Source: Zopfochytrium polystomum (Eukaryota > Chytridiomycota > Chytridiomycetes > Chytridiales > Chytridiaceae). From it: 64,000 nucleotides of DNA. The notes beneath the pieces were generated by a model, which made no database searches, was not told where the DNA came from, and saw only the letters and a list, made by a program, of their open reading frames with translations. Below are positions 1 to 12,539 of this stretch, in pieces. A program made the translations under genes and the position numbers. Positions within the stretch are counted from its first letter, which is position 1, and each line of letters begins with the position of its first letter. Location of the stretch: contig JAIVFJ010000099.1 of assembly GCA_025765615.1 (NCBI GenBank), positions 1 through 64,000 of the forward strand, read 5' to 3'.

Positions 1-472
1 TCGAGAAGCACAGGAGCATGGTCCAAGGCAGGTTGAAAATTGTCCGCAAGGGGTAATTCGCACCAGTACAGGCTGTGTGGACAAGGGGCGCCTCCATGGT
101 GGTCCAGGGGCAGGCCGCTCCGTTCCCGTTCCTCTTCTTGAGTTTTCATTTCGTCTCTTTGGGGCTTGTTGTTTTCTTCAGCGATCGAGGTTTCATTCAT
201 ATACTCCCTGACGATTATTTCCTTGGGAAGCTTTGGTTTGAACGGCTCCTGCCTGTTCGAACCGCTATCAACAGCGCTCACGGGAGCGAAGTTCGAGCGT
301 GTCAACGTGCTTGGGCGTGGATCTGTGGGCGCTCCTTGGTCTGTCTGTCTGTCTGTCTGAGTGCCTGTCTCCTTGGCCCTCTGCAAATTGGAACTCCGCG
401 CCTCCCACGAACAAAACGAACGAAAACCGACGCGTCCTTCCCACTCTTTTCGAAACTTGTCCTCACAACAAT

Positions 473-511
<39 letters not shown>

Positions 512-827
512 TAGGCACCCAGCCCAGCGCCAGCTCACAGGTTAGGCTCACCACAGCACCTCCCCCCCCAATCCTTGCGAGAGGCGCGACGACTCGACCG
601 GCCTTCAGAGAGGAGGAGCGACCCCCCATCGCGCTCTCCCTATCTCTCTGCACTGGTCACCTTGCACCACGTACAGCACATTATCGCCGTCAACTAAAAG
701 ACCGACCACTGCCCCCACTCTTCCGTCCCCTTCCCAGTTCCCTGCCCTTGCCTTGCCCAACGCGATAGAACCGCGAGATCTCAAGGACTGAAAACCAGCT
801 CAACTCGCTCCGCAACCCCGTTTAGCC
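1..827. other. Upstream region of beta-tubulin, no gene recognised
   Basis: No conserved coding segment was recognised on either strand. The open frames here are low-complexity translations of a short CTGT run (about 343-360) and a CA run (475-506). The last 150 bases are C/T-rich on the coding strand of the tubulin gene, as at many start codons in this window, so this is probably its promoter and 5' UTR. Confidence 0.6.
475..506. repeat. (CA)n microsatellite
   Basis: About 16 uninterrupted CA units lie roughly 320 bases upstream of the beta-tubulin start codon. Confidence 0.9.
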
Positions 828-2883
<2,056 letters not shown>

Positions 2884-3094
2884 TTGTGTAATTGATTGAT
2901 TTGACGAGCGAGCGTTTGTGTGGTGTGTGAACCTGTGTGAACGCGAGTGGCGCGACCGCGGGCGGTGTTTGTTGTGTTTTTTTTTTTTTTTTTTCTGTTT
3001 GTTTTTTTTGTTCCTCTTGTCTCTCTCGCTCTCTCTCTCCTCGCTCCTTCCTTGTTTTTGGTTGTTTGATTTCGAGTGGTCTGTCCTTGTCTGT

Positions 3095-3101
3095 CTGTCC
3101 A

Positions 3102-3136
<35 letters not shown>

Positions 3137-3165
3137 GCTTGTCTGAAGGCTGTCTGTCTGTCTGT
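3095..3165. repeat. (CTGT)n tetranucleotide array
   Basis: Imperfect array of CTGT units on the plus strand between tubulin and the Sho1-like gene. Confidence 0.9.
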
Positions 3166-3263
3166 CTGTCTTCGCACTTGCCTTCGATTCCGCCCCACAC
3201 AGTTCCCCTTGTTGTGGTTTTCGGGAAACGTAGAACAAACGATGATTGGTGGGAACGACGAGC

Positions 3264-3265
3264 TC

Positions 3266-3306
<41 letters not shown>

Positions 3307-3322
3307 GCGTCTGTCTGTCTGC
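3264..3322. repeat. (CTGT)n tetranucleotide array
   Basis: Second, cleaner CTGT array, about 100 bases after the first. Confidence 0.9.
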
Positions 3323-3962
3323 AGGGCCTCCTTGCTTGCGGGATTTGTTAACAGAAGGTATGTGTGTGTTTGGAGGAAACGGGCACGGGGGCGGGTGAGA
3401 AGAGAGAGGGAGAGAAGGGCGGCGTGTTGACTGCATGCGTGACTGGCGGACTGGCCGACTGACTGACTGACTGACTGACTGACTGGTGGTTTGAAAACAA
3501 CAAGAAAAGAAAAAGAAAAAGAAAGAAAAGAAAATCTTCGCAAGAGTCGAGCCGCTCCCGCCCGCAGCACGAGCAGCAGCAGCAGCAGCAGCACCAGCAC
3601 CAAACAGCCAGCTTATATTTGCCGCCTGCGCAAAGTCCCGCGTCTTCTCCTCCTCAGCCTTGCCAGAGCCTTGCACAGCCTGCTATAGCCTGCCAGTCGT
3701 TACTCTTCATAGATTGAGGTAGATTACGCTCTGGCTCGCTCTTACCTTACCCCGGCACCCATTTTCCTTCCATCGTCCGTCCGTCCAGTCCGTTTGAGCG
3801 TAGAAGGGACCAGCTGCAAGTCCCCTCCTGCCCCCCCTTTTCCACTTGATCCAAACTCCCTCCACCCTTTTGCTAATCGAGTTCATCGCTGAATCTTGCA
3901 AACGGCCGGCCCTGTCCGCAGACTTTTTGGATTCCGACCTTGTGACGCCCGCCCGACAAGCA

Positions 3963-5055
3963 ATGGTCCACTTTGACATTACAAAGCTCACTTCGAGCGT
4001 GGTGCTCCTGGTCACTCTGGGTCTATCCTTGGTACTTTTTGATGTTTCCCCCCGCTTTTTTGACTCGCCTTCGTTTGCGTGGGGATGGCGATTGGTCGTA
4101 TCGTTGACTTTTTCGTTCGTCCTTTTGCAGATCGCCTGGTTCCTGTCGTTCGTGGGTGTGTGTATTTTGGCCAGTTGGAAGGTCCAGCTGGGCGCCCTCG
4201 CCTTCTTCACCGTCTACCATCTCGTTATCATACTGCTGCTGTTGGCAATCGTCCTATCCTCAACCCTGGCGACCTACCGCGTCCTGGTACGTATTGGTTC
4301 TTTTTTTGTCGTTCATCGGCGAGCAATCGTTCACCCATGGATCTCATCGTCCCCCCCGCCCAAACCATGTTTCTCGCAGCTGACCACCGCCCTCGGTGTC
4401 GGATTCGTCTTCCTCGTGAGCCGCCTCGATTTCACGATCTTCAATGCGCAAGTCAAGGGCGTCCCCACCGGGATCGTGAACGGCCTGAACCTCGTATCAG
4501 CCGGCGACATCGTCCTGTCTCTTGTCCTGCTCATCTGGGTCGTTGTTCTCGGCGCGGACGACTCATCGCCAATCGCCAAGGCGGCCACCGCGGGACCGGC
4601 GATGCCGAACGTCTCGTTCAGCGGCTTCTCGGCGGGCAGCCAGGACCCCAACGCTGCAGCCATCGCCTCCGACACGGCACCAAAGCCTTACTACGGCGCA
4701 CCCGTCTCTGCGTCCCCGGCGGCACCGCCTGTCGTTATGGCACCGGTGCCGGCACCCGTTCCTGTCGCTGCCCCTGCCGCGGCCCTACCCAAGGCGACCG
4801 CCATATACCCGTACACTGCGAACCCGGAGGACCCCAACGAAATTTCCTTTGCAAAGGGCCAGGTCGTCGAGGTGTTGGACAGCAACGGTCGATGGTGGCA
4901 CGTGCGCTACGTCAATGCGGACGGCACCCTCGTTGTGGGAATTGCGCCCAGCAACTGTAAGTTGAGCGAAACGTTGGCACGTTCCGAAATTGATTTCATG
5001 CTTACCACTTGCTTTTTTTCTTGCCTAATCTGCAGACCTGCAAAAAGCGAATTGA
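3963..5055 (+). CDS. Sho1-like osmosensor: four TM helices plus C-terminal SH3
   Basis: Plasma-membrane adaptor of the Sho1 type, which in yeast links osmotic and cell-polarity signals to the HOG MAP kinase pathway by binding proline motifs through its SH3 domain. Exons are 3963-4031, 4131-4286, 4380-4956 and 5036-5055 (273 aa). Introns 1 and 2 are 99 and 93 nt with no in-frame stop. They are called because removing them joins a first helix resembling the yeast Sho1 first helix (residues about 10-35), and because both have canonical ends. Four helices are followed by an Ala/Pro-rich linker and an SH3 domain with ALYPY-type start ([19 protein letters not shown]), the WW pair in GRWWHV, and a GIAPSNY end split by intron 3. 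The last residues are LQKAN. The start at 3963 fits the short N-terminus of the family; an upstream in-frame ATG at 3846 is less likely. Confidence 0.9.
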
Positions 5056-5275
5056 GCGGGGTGTGGCTTGAGTTGCTTTGCCAAAACTCACGGAAGGCGG
5101 TCTGCATCTTTTCTTTCGTTTCCGTCTTTTTCAACCGCTGCCTGGAATCAGCAACATCTTCTTTTTTCATTCTATCCGGATACGATTCCTTCCTTCTTCC
5201 CCTTCGCCACTTCTTTCTCCGTTCTTACAGCCCTTTCTCCCGCAACCTGTGTGCGTGTGTGTTTGCGCGTGTGTT

Positions 5276-5327
<52 letters not shown>

Positions 5328-5804
5328 TGGGTGTCTGTCTTTGTCTGTTTTTAACCACCGTGCCGTTTTGCACTCGACCTCCGATGTTATTCTTCGCAAC
5401 TTTAAGCGCGCTTTGTGGCGCCCCCCCGGATCCTGATCTCCCCCCCCCCAAAGAGGGCAAAACAAGCAGAACCAGCTGGCTGGGCGTGAGTGGCGAATGC
5501 AAATCCGTCCCCTTTTTCGCCCTTTTTCTTTCTCGCTCTTTCTCTCTCTTCAAGCAGCTCTTTCGCCCTCATCGGCCTCATCGCCCCCCAAAGCGTGCTT
5601 TTGCCCAGCTCCGCCCATTGGCGACCTTCCCAACCAGTCCTACTACCTCCCCCAGTTATTAAGCCTCCTCCGCCTCCGCACATATGGTACGCACATTCCC
5701 CCCATAGTCCTTTCATCCTCTCCCTTTTCTTGTTTATCGGTCAGTTTCGTATGTGCGACGGTAAGGAGACGTGTATTATTTTTTTCGCAGTGAGCCCAAG
5801 AATC

Positions 5805-5836
<32 letters not shown>

Positions 5837-6007
5837 GCGCTTGCGTTTGTTTGGGCTGTCGTCAGCGTTCCCTGTTTCACCCGACATATGTACGACATTG
5901 CTCCCAAAAAAAATAAAAAAATAATAAAGAAAAAAATAAAAAAAAATAAAAATTAAACTGCCCAACTTGTGTCTGTCTCTCTACACAGCCCTTTTCGCCC
6001 TTCATCA
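5056..6007. other. Intergenic region, no gene recognised
   Basis: 3' flank of the Sho1-like gene and 5' side of the PH-CNH gene. It contains a GT microsatellite (5277-5323), a 29-A run (5805-5833) and an A/T-rich block to 5955. I looked here for exons of a Dbl-homology domain belonging to the next gene and saw none. A splice-acceptor-like CTACACAG just before 5990 could mark a 5' UTR intron. Confidence 0.6.
5277..5323. repeat. (GT)n microsatellite
   Basis: About 23 GT units with slight impurity at both ends, roughly 220 bases after the Sho1-like stop codon. Confidence 0.9.
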
Positions 6008-6762
6008 ATGCCACCACCACAGCCACAGCCACACCCCTCCTCACACCACCACCACCACGACCACTCCCTCGACTCCACCTCCGACTCAAACTCCAACTCC
6101 AACTCCAACAACTCAACTCCCTCCTCTCTCCGCCAAAGATTCCCAGACGCCGCCTCGCATATGGCGGTAAGTAAGCTGAGGCTGCTGATGCCCACGCTCA
6201 CGAGTTAATACTACCCCCCCGCAACAACCCTCCCTCCCTCCCTCCCCTTTCCCCCGCCCAGCTCGGCCTTCTCCGCCTGGAAAGCACGCGCCGCAGATGC
6301 ATCTTTGAGTCCAGCGTCTCGCTCGTGTGGTCGTCGTCGTCGGCGACGCCGCCGCCTCGCGTCGGCCGCGGGAGGAGGGCACTGACCCTGCTGCTCCTCG
6401 ACAACTTTCTCGTCATGGCTGCAGCTGCCGGCGCTCCGCCCACCGCCGCCGCAAAGCAGGCGCACGCGGCGGCGGCGGCTGCTGGCGGCCCCAGCCCTGG
6501 GGCCCACGCGACCAAGACGAACCGGTTGTCGTCGGCGTTGTTGTTGTCTGAAGACGTGGTTACCGTTCGGGAGGACGATGATGACGACGACGACGACGAC
6601 GACGACGACAACGACGACGACGAGGAGGATCCATTGCTTCTCGGCGAGGGCGGCGACGGCGCTGGCGCCGCCTTGCTGCGTGTTTTCAAGTCGGTGAGGA
6701 GCTCTGATCCGTTTGCGTGCAGATCCATCGGGGCTGAAGCCTCCCCCCCAAAAAAACAACAA

Positions 6763-6796
<34 letters not shown>

Positions 6797-9209
6797 AACA
6801 AAAAAAAAACAAACAAACACTTGCAGCCCATCCCCGTCGACCTGATTGCCGCCGTCGCACCGGGAGCAGATTCTGCGCGAGACGCCAGCGGCGGCCAGCA
6901 TCACCATCAGCATTCTCTGACGTTTACCGTCTCGGTCAGCAAATGCCGCCGCAGGCACCCGTCGGCCGCTGCGCACAGGGTCTACGGCTTTCTCGCCCCC
7001 TCCGAAGCAGTCCGAGACGCTTGGGTTAGTCTCATCCGCGCGCAGATGGAGAACCGCCGCGCAGAGTGCCCCATCGTCGTCGACCGGCTGATCGTCGACG
7101 CCCCGCCGCCGCCGCCGCTGGCGCCGCGGCCTCCCGCGTCTCCGCCCACGATCATGCGGTCCGCGTCGGCAGCTGCCGCGACCGCGACAGCAACGACGGC
7201 GGCCGCGGCGGCCGCGGCTGCAAAGACCGCCATGGCGTCCCTCAGCCGCGCGTTTCGCAGCGCGCCGACGCTGCCGCCGCGGGAGGACCCGCCCGATCTG
7301 CGCGCGCTGGCAAACGGCGGCGGCTGGGACGCCGAAAACTACGGCGCCGCTGTCGTCGCCGCCGCCGCGGTTCCAGTGGCGACGACGGCGGCGGCGGTCG
7401 CAGGCTCCCTGGGACCCTCGCCCCGCGACGACGCTGGTCTCGTCCTCCTCCTCCTCGCCACAGCGGCCGGCGTGGTGCTCATCGGCGAGCTGCCGCCGCG
7501 CGCGGCGGAGCACGGTGATGGCGGTGGCGGCGGCGACGGTACCGGTGCCGCGAGGTCGACCCGAGTCCCCGTAACGCACGTCCCGCTCCCGTTCCCTGCC
7601 GCCGTCGTCAAGATGGACGTGCTTGTGGAGGCCGACCTGCTTGTTGTTCTTCTTGCCGGTGAGCGGAGCGGAAAGCACAAAAAATGTGTTTGCTGTTGAC
7701 CTAAACACGGTCGGTCTGCTAACCGTCGTCTTCGTGGCCGGGAAAATAAACAAAAAAAAAAAAAAAAAAATTGCCTCCCAACCCACCACCACATTGCCCC
7801 CCCGCCAGACCGCACCCTCCACGCCGTCCCGCTCTCCGCGCTACTCTCACTCCCGCCGACCCGACCTGGCCGCGGGCCCACTCGCCGTCCCTCCGCCGCG
7901 CAAGATCGCCGACAATGTCGTGCTGGTTCGCGCCGGCATCAGCAACGGCGGCGGCGGCGGCCCGCTCATTTGCGCGGTCGGCCCGCCCGGCCTGCGCCGC
8001 AACGTCAGGTTCATCCAGGCCGCGCCGGCGTCGTCGGCGGCGGCAAAGGACAACAGGAAGCAGAGCGTGTTTTCCTCGGCGCGCGCAAAGGAGTTTGATA
8101 CTGTCAAGGTTTTTTGCTGCTGTTGCCCTTATCTTTTTTCTCCGTTTATTTGGCTGGCTCGCGGGGCACCACTTGTTTGTGTCGAACTCAAACCAAAACG
8201 AAAAAAAAACCGTGTACAGGAGTTTGGCATCCCCTCGCGCGTGACCTGCATCACGTTCCTGCGGTCCCGCGTCGCGTTGGGCTGCGCAAAGGGCTTCGAG
8301 CTCGTCGACCCCTACGGCGCAGGTAAACCGCCCCCCTTGCCTTCTTTGCGTGTTCTCCTCTTACTTTTTTATTTGGCCCAACCGCTCACTGGGGAAAAAA
8401 AAAAATCCTGTCACAATAAACACACAATCCGCTTGGGTGGAAATCCATTCGCGCCCAGGATCCGCGGCGAACGCGCCGCTGCTCGACCAGACGGACCCGG
8501 CGCTCCGGTTCGTCCTCGGCCGAGACGGCTTGACGCCCCTCGCGCTGTTTCGGACGGGCGACGACGAGTTTCTTCTATGTTTTCAAGGTGGACCGGAGAG
8601 GGGGTGGGGAGAGGAGCGCGGCAGCGTGTGTGTGTGGGCTGGTGTTGGTGTTGGCGGGGTTTTCCCCACTTCTTTTTGTAAAGTTGTTCCCCTCTGTTTG
8701 TTAACTTCGCCAACCACCACCACCACCCCTTCTTTCTCCGCGTTCAGAGTTCGGGTTCTTTGTCAACCGCGGCGGGAAGCGCGCGCGCCAAGACACTGTT
8801 CTGCGCTGGCTGGGCGTGCCGACCGGGTTTGGTGAGTACACATCATGTTCCTTTTTTTTTCTTTTTTTTTTTTTTCTTTTTTTCCCCTGCTCTCTGCCTC
8901 GTTCGCCACCTTTGCAATACTCACCTCACACGTCGAACGCACGACGCGCGACCCCCCGCAAAAAAAAAAAAAAAAAAAAAAAAAGTCCACCTGCATCCGT
9001 ACGTCCTCGCCGTCTCCCCCGTTCTGCTGGAAGCCTACCACGTCCCCACAGCCGACCTGGCACTCGCTCGGCCCGCCGCCGCCGCCTCCGCCGACGCGCA
9101 GCGCATCCTGCTTGCCGAGCCCGGGCTCGCGATCCTTGCCGGAGCAGAGTCGGCGGCGGCGGCGGCGCTGGGCGGACCCGTGGTCCTGTCGAGGGTGTCG
9201 GTTCGGTGA
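6008..9209 (+). CDS. PH-CNH protein related to Rom2/citron regulators, no DH domain seen
   Basis: Probable Rho-pathway regulator. Exons are 6008-6166, 6262-6693, 6827-7658, 7809-8108, 8220-8322, 8459-8587, 8748-8831 and 8986-9209 (about 753 aa). After a His/Ser/Asn-rich start, exons 2-3 encode a PH domain of the type found in Rom2-like exchange factors (RRCIFESSVSLVW at its start, PIPVDLIAAV, final helix VRDAWVSLIRAQ), with an Asp-rich insert at about 6577-6640. The rest is a CNH domain: DRTLHAVPLSALL, KIADNVVLVRAGIS, the signature EFGFFVNRGGKRARQD, then HPYVLAVSP. Rom-type proteins normally carry a catalytic DH domain before PH; none is visible upstream, so this may be a scaffold or the model may miss 5' exons. 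The exon sum is one base too long; the frame shifts near the C-run at 7860-7862. Intron 7 ends in 25 adenines. The 5' end is uncertain. Confidence 0.8.
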
Positions 9210-9486
9210 TGGGGCTGGAAAGCGTTTTAAAAAACCGCGCTGTATCGTATGGGTTGGGACTGTGAGGTTTTATTTTCCGGGGTTCATTCGCCCTGCTGCA
9301 GTGCAACTAGTGTGCAAAGCAAAGCGGCTCCGGAAGAGCGCACGCGCCATGATAAAACAATGAGGGAGGTTGGAGGGGAAATCATAGGTCAATGCGGGGG
9401 GCGGGGCGGTACATGTTGTGGCGGCCGCCCTTTGCTAAAAAAAATTTAAAAAAAAAAAAAAAACAACACAACAACAGAAACTCGTG

Positions 9487-11604
9487 TCACGCCGCACCGG
9501 CTGCCTTCGCGTCCGCAGCCAACACCTCCGCGACGGCTTCCATCCAATACACGACGGCCATGGCCCCCGGGTCCGGGACGTCGCGGCCAAACTCTTCTCC
9601 GACGTACCCTGCACGGCCCATGGCGTCCCGCGTCGACACGTCGCGGGTGCGTTCGGCGCCCGCACGCGCGGCTCGCGCCGCCGCCGCCGCGACCCCGGCC
9701 GCCGCCGCCGCCGATGAACCAGAACCCGCCGCTCCGGCCACCGTCGTCGTCGCCGCAGCCTCCCGCGCAGCGCGCGCGGCGGGCGCCAGCGCGTCCACCA
9801 TCGTCCGCATCCCCTCCCGCGCGCCGCCGCACGCCATGACTGCCCGCGTGCCGGCCTCGAGCGCGGCGACAGCCCACCACCCACGGCCGCCGCCGTCGGT
9901 GTTGCCGTCGGTGGCATCAGCGGGAGCAGCAGCAGCAGCCAGGAAAAAGATGCGGTACAGCGCCCCCGACGTGCCGCCCGCGGCGCGCCCGACGCTGCCC
10001 GCGATGGCGCGGAGGAGCTGCTGCTGCTGCGTCGCCGGGGCCGCCGCCGCCGTCCCGCCGCCGCCGCCGCCGCGCCCGAGCGACAGCGGGTACGCGTCCA
10101 GGTCCGCCAGCACCGCCTCGGCGGCCGCGCGGAGCGTGTGCCCGCAGTCGCCGTCGCCAAGCCGCGCGTCCCACGCCGTCAGCTCCGCCTCGCGCGCCAC
10201 CAGCGCCGCTGCGCCCGCCGCGACGCAGCGCCGCGCGACGGACAACGACGGTGACGACGACGCCTGTGCGTCCGCGCTGCTGGCGTCTCTGCTGCTGCTG
10301 CTGCTGCTCCCACCGTCGGCCGCCACCGCCGCCGGCTCCGCCGGCGCCTCAATGTACGACGCCGCGGGGTCGTCGAGGTATCCTCCACCGATAGCGCCAT
10401 CTTGGCCAACAACGCCGCCGTTGGCGCTGCTCGCGCGGTGCGGCCACGCCGGCGCGGTGGTCGGGTCGCCGAGCAGCGCGTGCAGGCGCGCGTCGCGGCG
10501 CGGGTTCCAGACGGTCAGCGAAAAGCCGACCATGTCGAGGGCGGTGACGAGCGGCGCGGCGAGCGTGGTACGGACGCGGATGCCGCGCGCACGGAGCGCG
10601 CGCACGGCGTGCGCGGTCACGACGTGCAGCTCCATCGCGGTCGTGCCACCGAGGTTGTTGACGAGCAGCACGGCTTCGTTCGCGTCCGCACCCGCACCGT
10701 CGCCGCCGCCGTTGCCGCCGCCCGAGGGGTGTGTCTTTGCTGTTACGGCGTCGACGAGGTGTGCGACGATGTCAGCGAGGGGCGGTTGAGGGCTGCGGCG
10801 CTCGACGCCCGGTTCGCCGTGGATGCCCAGGCCGAGTTCGACTTCGTCGTCCGCAAGGCTGCGGGAGGGGTGCGTGCGACCGGGCAAGGTGCAGGCGCGG
10901 AGGGCAACTCCCATGGTGCCCAACGAGGGAGCCGACGAGCTGACGATGCCATTCACGAGGTCGACAATATCTTCTAGGGACATGCCCCGAGCCGCGGCCG
11001 CGCCCGCGAGCTTGTGGATGAGAACTGTGCCAGCCAGCCCGCGCTTTCCGGCATTCGAGTCAACGGCGACATCCTCACCAACGACGACCATTTCCACGGC
11101 GCGGCCCTCGGCGCGAGCCATCTCGACGGCGAGACCAAAGTTGATGCGGTCGCCCGTGTAATTTTTGACGATGACCAAGCAGCCGTGGGGACCAGTGCCG
11201 ACGCAGCGGATTGCAGCGAGGACCTGGGCGGTGGAGGGCGAGGCAAAGACGCCTCCGCAGACGGCGGCGGTGAGCATGCCGTCGCCGATGTAGCCGGCGT
11301 GGGCGGGCTCGTGACCGGAGCCGCCTCCGGAGATGAGGGTCACCTGGCGAGCGGCGATGGCGGCGTAGTCCCGGTGCACGAGGACGTTGCTTGCGCCTCG
11401 GATGCGGCGCAAGTGCGGGTGCGACAGGAGGATGCCGTCGAGCATCGCCGAAACGATGGAGACGGCAGACGACGACGACGACGCGGGCTCTGATGCGGGT
11501 GCTGCCGGGTGGTCATCCGGCGAGTCGAGGTCGCCGGCGCGAACGAGCTGCCGGGTCACGGACGCGGAGGCGGTGGCGGTGCGTGTGGTGGTGTCCGAGG
11601 CCAT
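9487..11604 (-). CDS. Dihydroxyacetone (glycerone) kinase, DhaK-DhaL fusion
   Basis: Phosphorylates dihydroxyacetone with ATP to give DHAP, which clears toxic dihydroxyacetone and links glycerol metabolism to glycolysis. Single exon, 705 aa; the family is usually near 580-600, and the excess is Ala/Ser/Gly-rich linker. The DhaK domain has the GGGSGHEP loop (residues 93-100) and the substrate-binding His in GIHGEPG (His262), which forms the hemiaminal with the ketone in characterised enzymes. The DhaL domain shows the Mg-ATP site GDGDCGHT (483-490), then GGTSGALY and a DPGA segment near the end. The start MASDTTT was chosen because the frame upstream is a translated GA repeat. It converges on the PH-CNH gene with a 277-base gap. 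Intronless in an intron-rich neighbourhood. Confidence 0.95.
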   Translation of the reverse strand: MASDTTTRTATASASVTRQLVRAGDLDSPDDHPAAPASEPASSSSSAVSIVSAMLDGILLSHPHLRRIRGASNVLVHRDYAAIAARQVTLISGGGSGHEPAHAGYIGDGMLTAAVCGGVFASPSTAQVLAAIRCVGTGPHGCLVIVKNYTGDRINFGLAVEMARAEGRAVEMVVVGEDVAVDSNAGKRGLAGTVLIHKLAGAAAARGMSLEDIVDLVNGIVSSSAPSLGTMGVALRACTLPGRTHPSRSLADDEVELGLGIHGEPGVERRSPQPPLADIVAHLVDAVTAKTHPSGGGNGGGDGAGADANEAVLLVNNLGGTTAMELHVVTAHAVRALRARGIRVRTTLAAPLVTALDMVGFSLTVWNPRRDARLHALLGDPTTAPAWPHRASSANGGVVGQDGAIGGGYLDDPAASYIEAPAEPAAVAADGGSSSSSSRDASSADAQASSSPSLSVARRCVAAGAAALVAREAELTAWDARLGDGDCGHTLRAAAEAVLADLDAYPLSLGRGGGGGGTAAAAPATQQQQLLRAIAGSVGRAAGGTSGALYRIFFLAAAAAPADATDGNTDGGGRGWWAVAALEAGTRAVMACGGAREGMRTMVDALAPAARAAREAAATTTVAGAAGSGSSAAAAAGVAAAAARAARAGAERTRDVSTRDAMGRAGYVGEEFGRDVPDPGAMAVVYWMEAVAEVLAADAKAAGAA

Positions 11605-11631
11605 TTTTCTCTCGTTCCAATGAAGAGAGAC

Positions 11632-11676
<45 letters not shown>

Positions 11677-12539
11677 CCGACAGAGAGAGGGAGGAGAGAG
11701 AGAGAGCGAGAGACTGAGAGTGAAAGAGAGAGAGGGTGAGAGAATGGAGGTCGACAACCCCCCCATTCCAAACGTTGATGGGGAAGAACCGAGGAACAGG
11801 CGGCAAGTGACATTAAGGGGGTTAAGGCGGAATACTCATAGTTTTAAGAGGTTCGGCACGTAAAAACAACGTCGAGGGAGTGGGGGGTAACAGGGAGGCG
11901 GGCGGACCGAAAGAGGGTTGGAGAAGAGAGTCTATCTGCAAGGGGCGGGTTTTCGATACGATTAGGGGAGGACGACGCCAGGCAAGGTTGGCCGTTCCGA
12001 GAAGTTTCCAAACAAACGAAGAGTATCAAGAGGACGAGCGAGGAGTCGCAACACATTGGTACAGGGAAAAAGGAGGAGGAAAAGACAAGCCGGCACACAG
12101 AACAACAATTAAGTGGGAGGGAACTCCGCAAAAGAAAAAAGTACGTGCGCTGCTTGTTTTCAGACTCGTCCTACCACCGGTCCAGAGACCATCAAAAGAG
12201 AAAAAAATAAAACGAGTTACAGAAAGTGAAGCAGGGGAGAGGACGTGTGCAAGGGTAACGAGCGTGTCCACGGAGCAAGCGACCATTTGGCGGAACAGAG
12301 AGAGCGAGCGAGGCAGACACGACACGAAGCAGACACGGTTCGAGCAACGCCAGGAGATTCATTCCGACCCGCCACCTGTCCAACGAAACAAGGAGTGAAA
12401 ATGAAAACGACAGAAACAGAGAAAGGAAAAGAGGCAAAGGAAAGGGAGGCCCGGTTCATCCTCATCCCCCGCAAACAGGCCTGCAAACAGTCACCGGAAA
12501 ATCCGAGTCGCTCCTCCAGCGACCTTTTTGTTCACCCCT
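11605..12539. other. Intergenic region, no gene recognised
   Basis: Promoter side of the kinase gene and 3' flank of the next minus-strand gene. Apart from the GA repeat next to the kinase, it is purine-rich on the plus strand, and its open frames are compositional. No conserved protein was recognised. Confidence 0.65.
11633..11738. repeat. (GA)n repeat upstream of the kinase gene
   Basis: Imperfect GA array, so CT on the coding strand of the kinase; it begins 29 bases upstream of the start codon. Confidence 0.9.

Larger units (their letters stand above)
2884..3962. other. Intergenic region with CTGT arrays
   Basis: Tubulin 3' flank and promoter side of the Sho1-like gene. It holds a T-rich stretch (2980-3010), two blocks of tetranucleotide repeat and a short GACT run near 3465-3485. 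The long frames rich in CLSVCLSV or DRQTDRQT are translations of these repeats and not genes. Confidence 0.75.

Noticed and set aside
3095..3322. CTGT arrays considered as a CRISPR-like array
   Set aside because: Units are contiguous tetranucleotides with no spacers; a eukaryotic microsatellite.
2918..3430. Frame encoding repeated CLSVCLSV
   Set aside because: Translation of CTGT tetranucleotide repeats; the same pattern appears at other arrays.
3846..3962. Upstream in-frame ATG extending the Sho1-like protein by 39 residues
   Set aside because: Family members begin close to the first helix, and the extension lies in C/T-rich leader sequence.
6686..7822. 378-codon minus-strand frame
   Set aside because: Antisense shadow of the PH-CNH gene, made of Arg/Gly-rich and poly-Phe segments from translated GC-rich and poly-A DNA.
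9392..10789. 465-codon open frame on the plus strand
   Set aside because: It lies antisense to the dihydroxyacetone kinase and consists of Ala/Ser/Arg/Pro low complexity, a mirror of GC-rich codons on the other strand.
11880..12398. 172-codon plus-strand frame rich in Lys/Arg/Glu
   Set aside because: Compositional frame in purine-rich intergenic DNA, without a domain, splice sites or conserved block.
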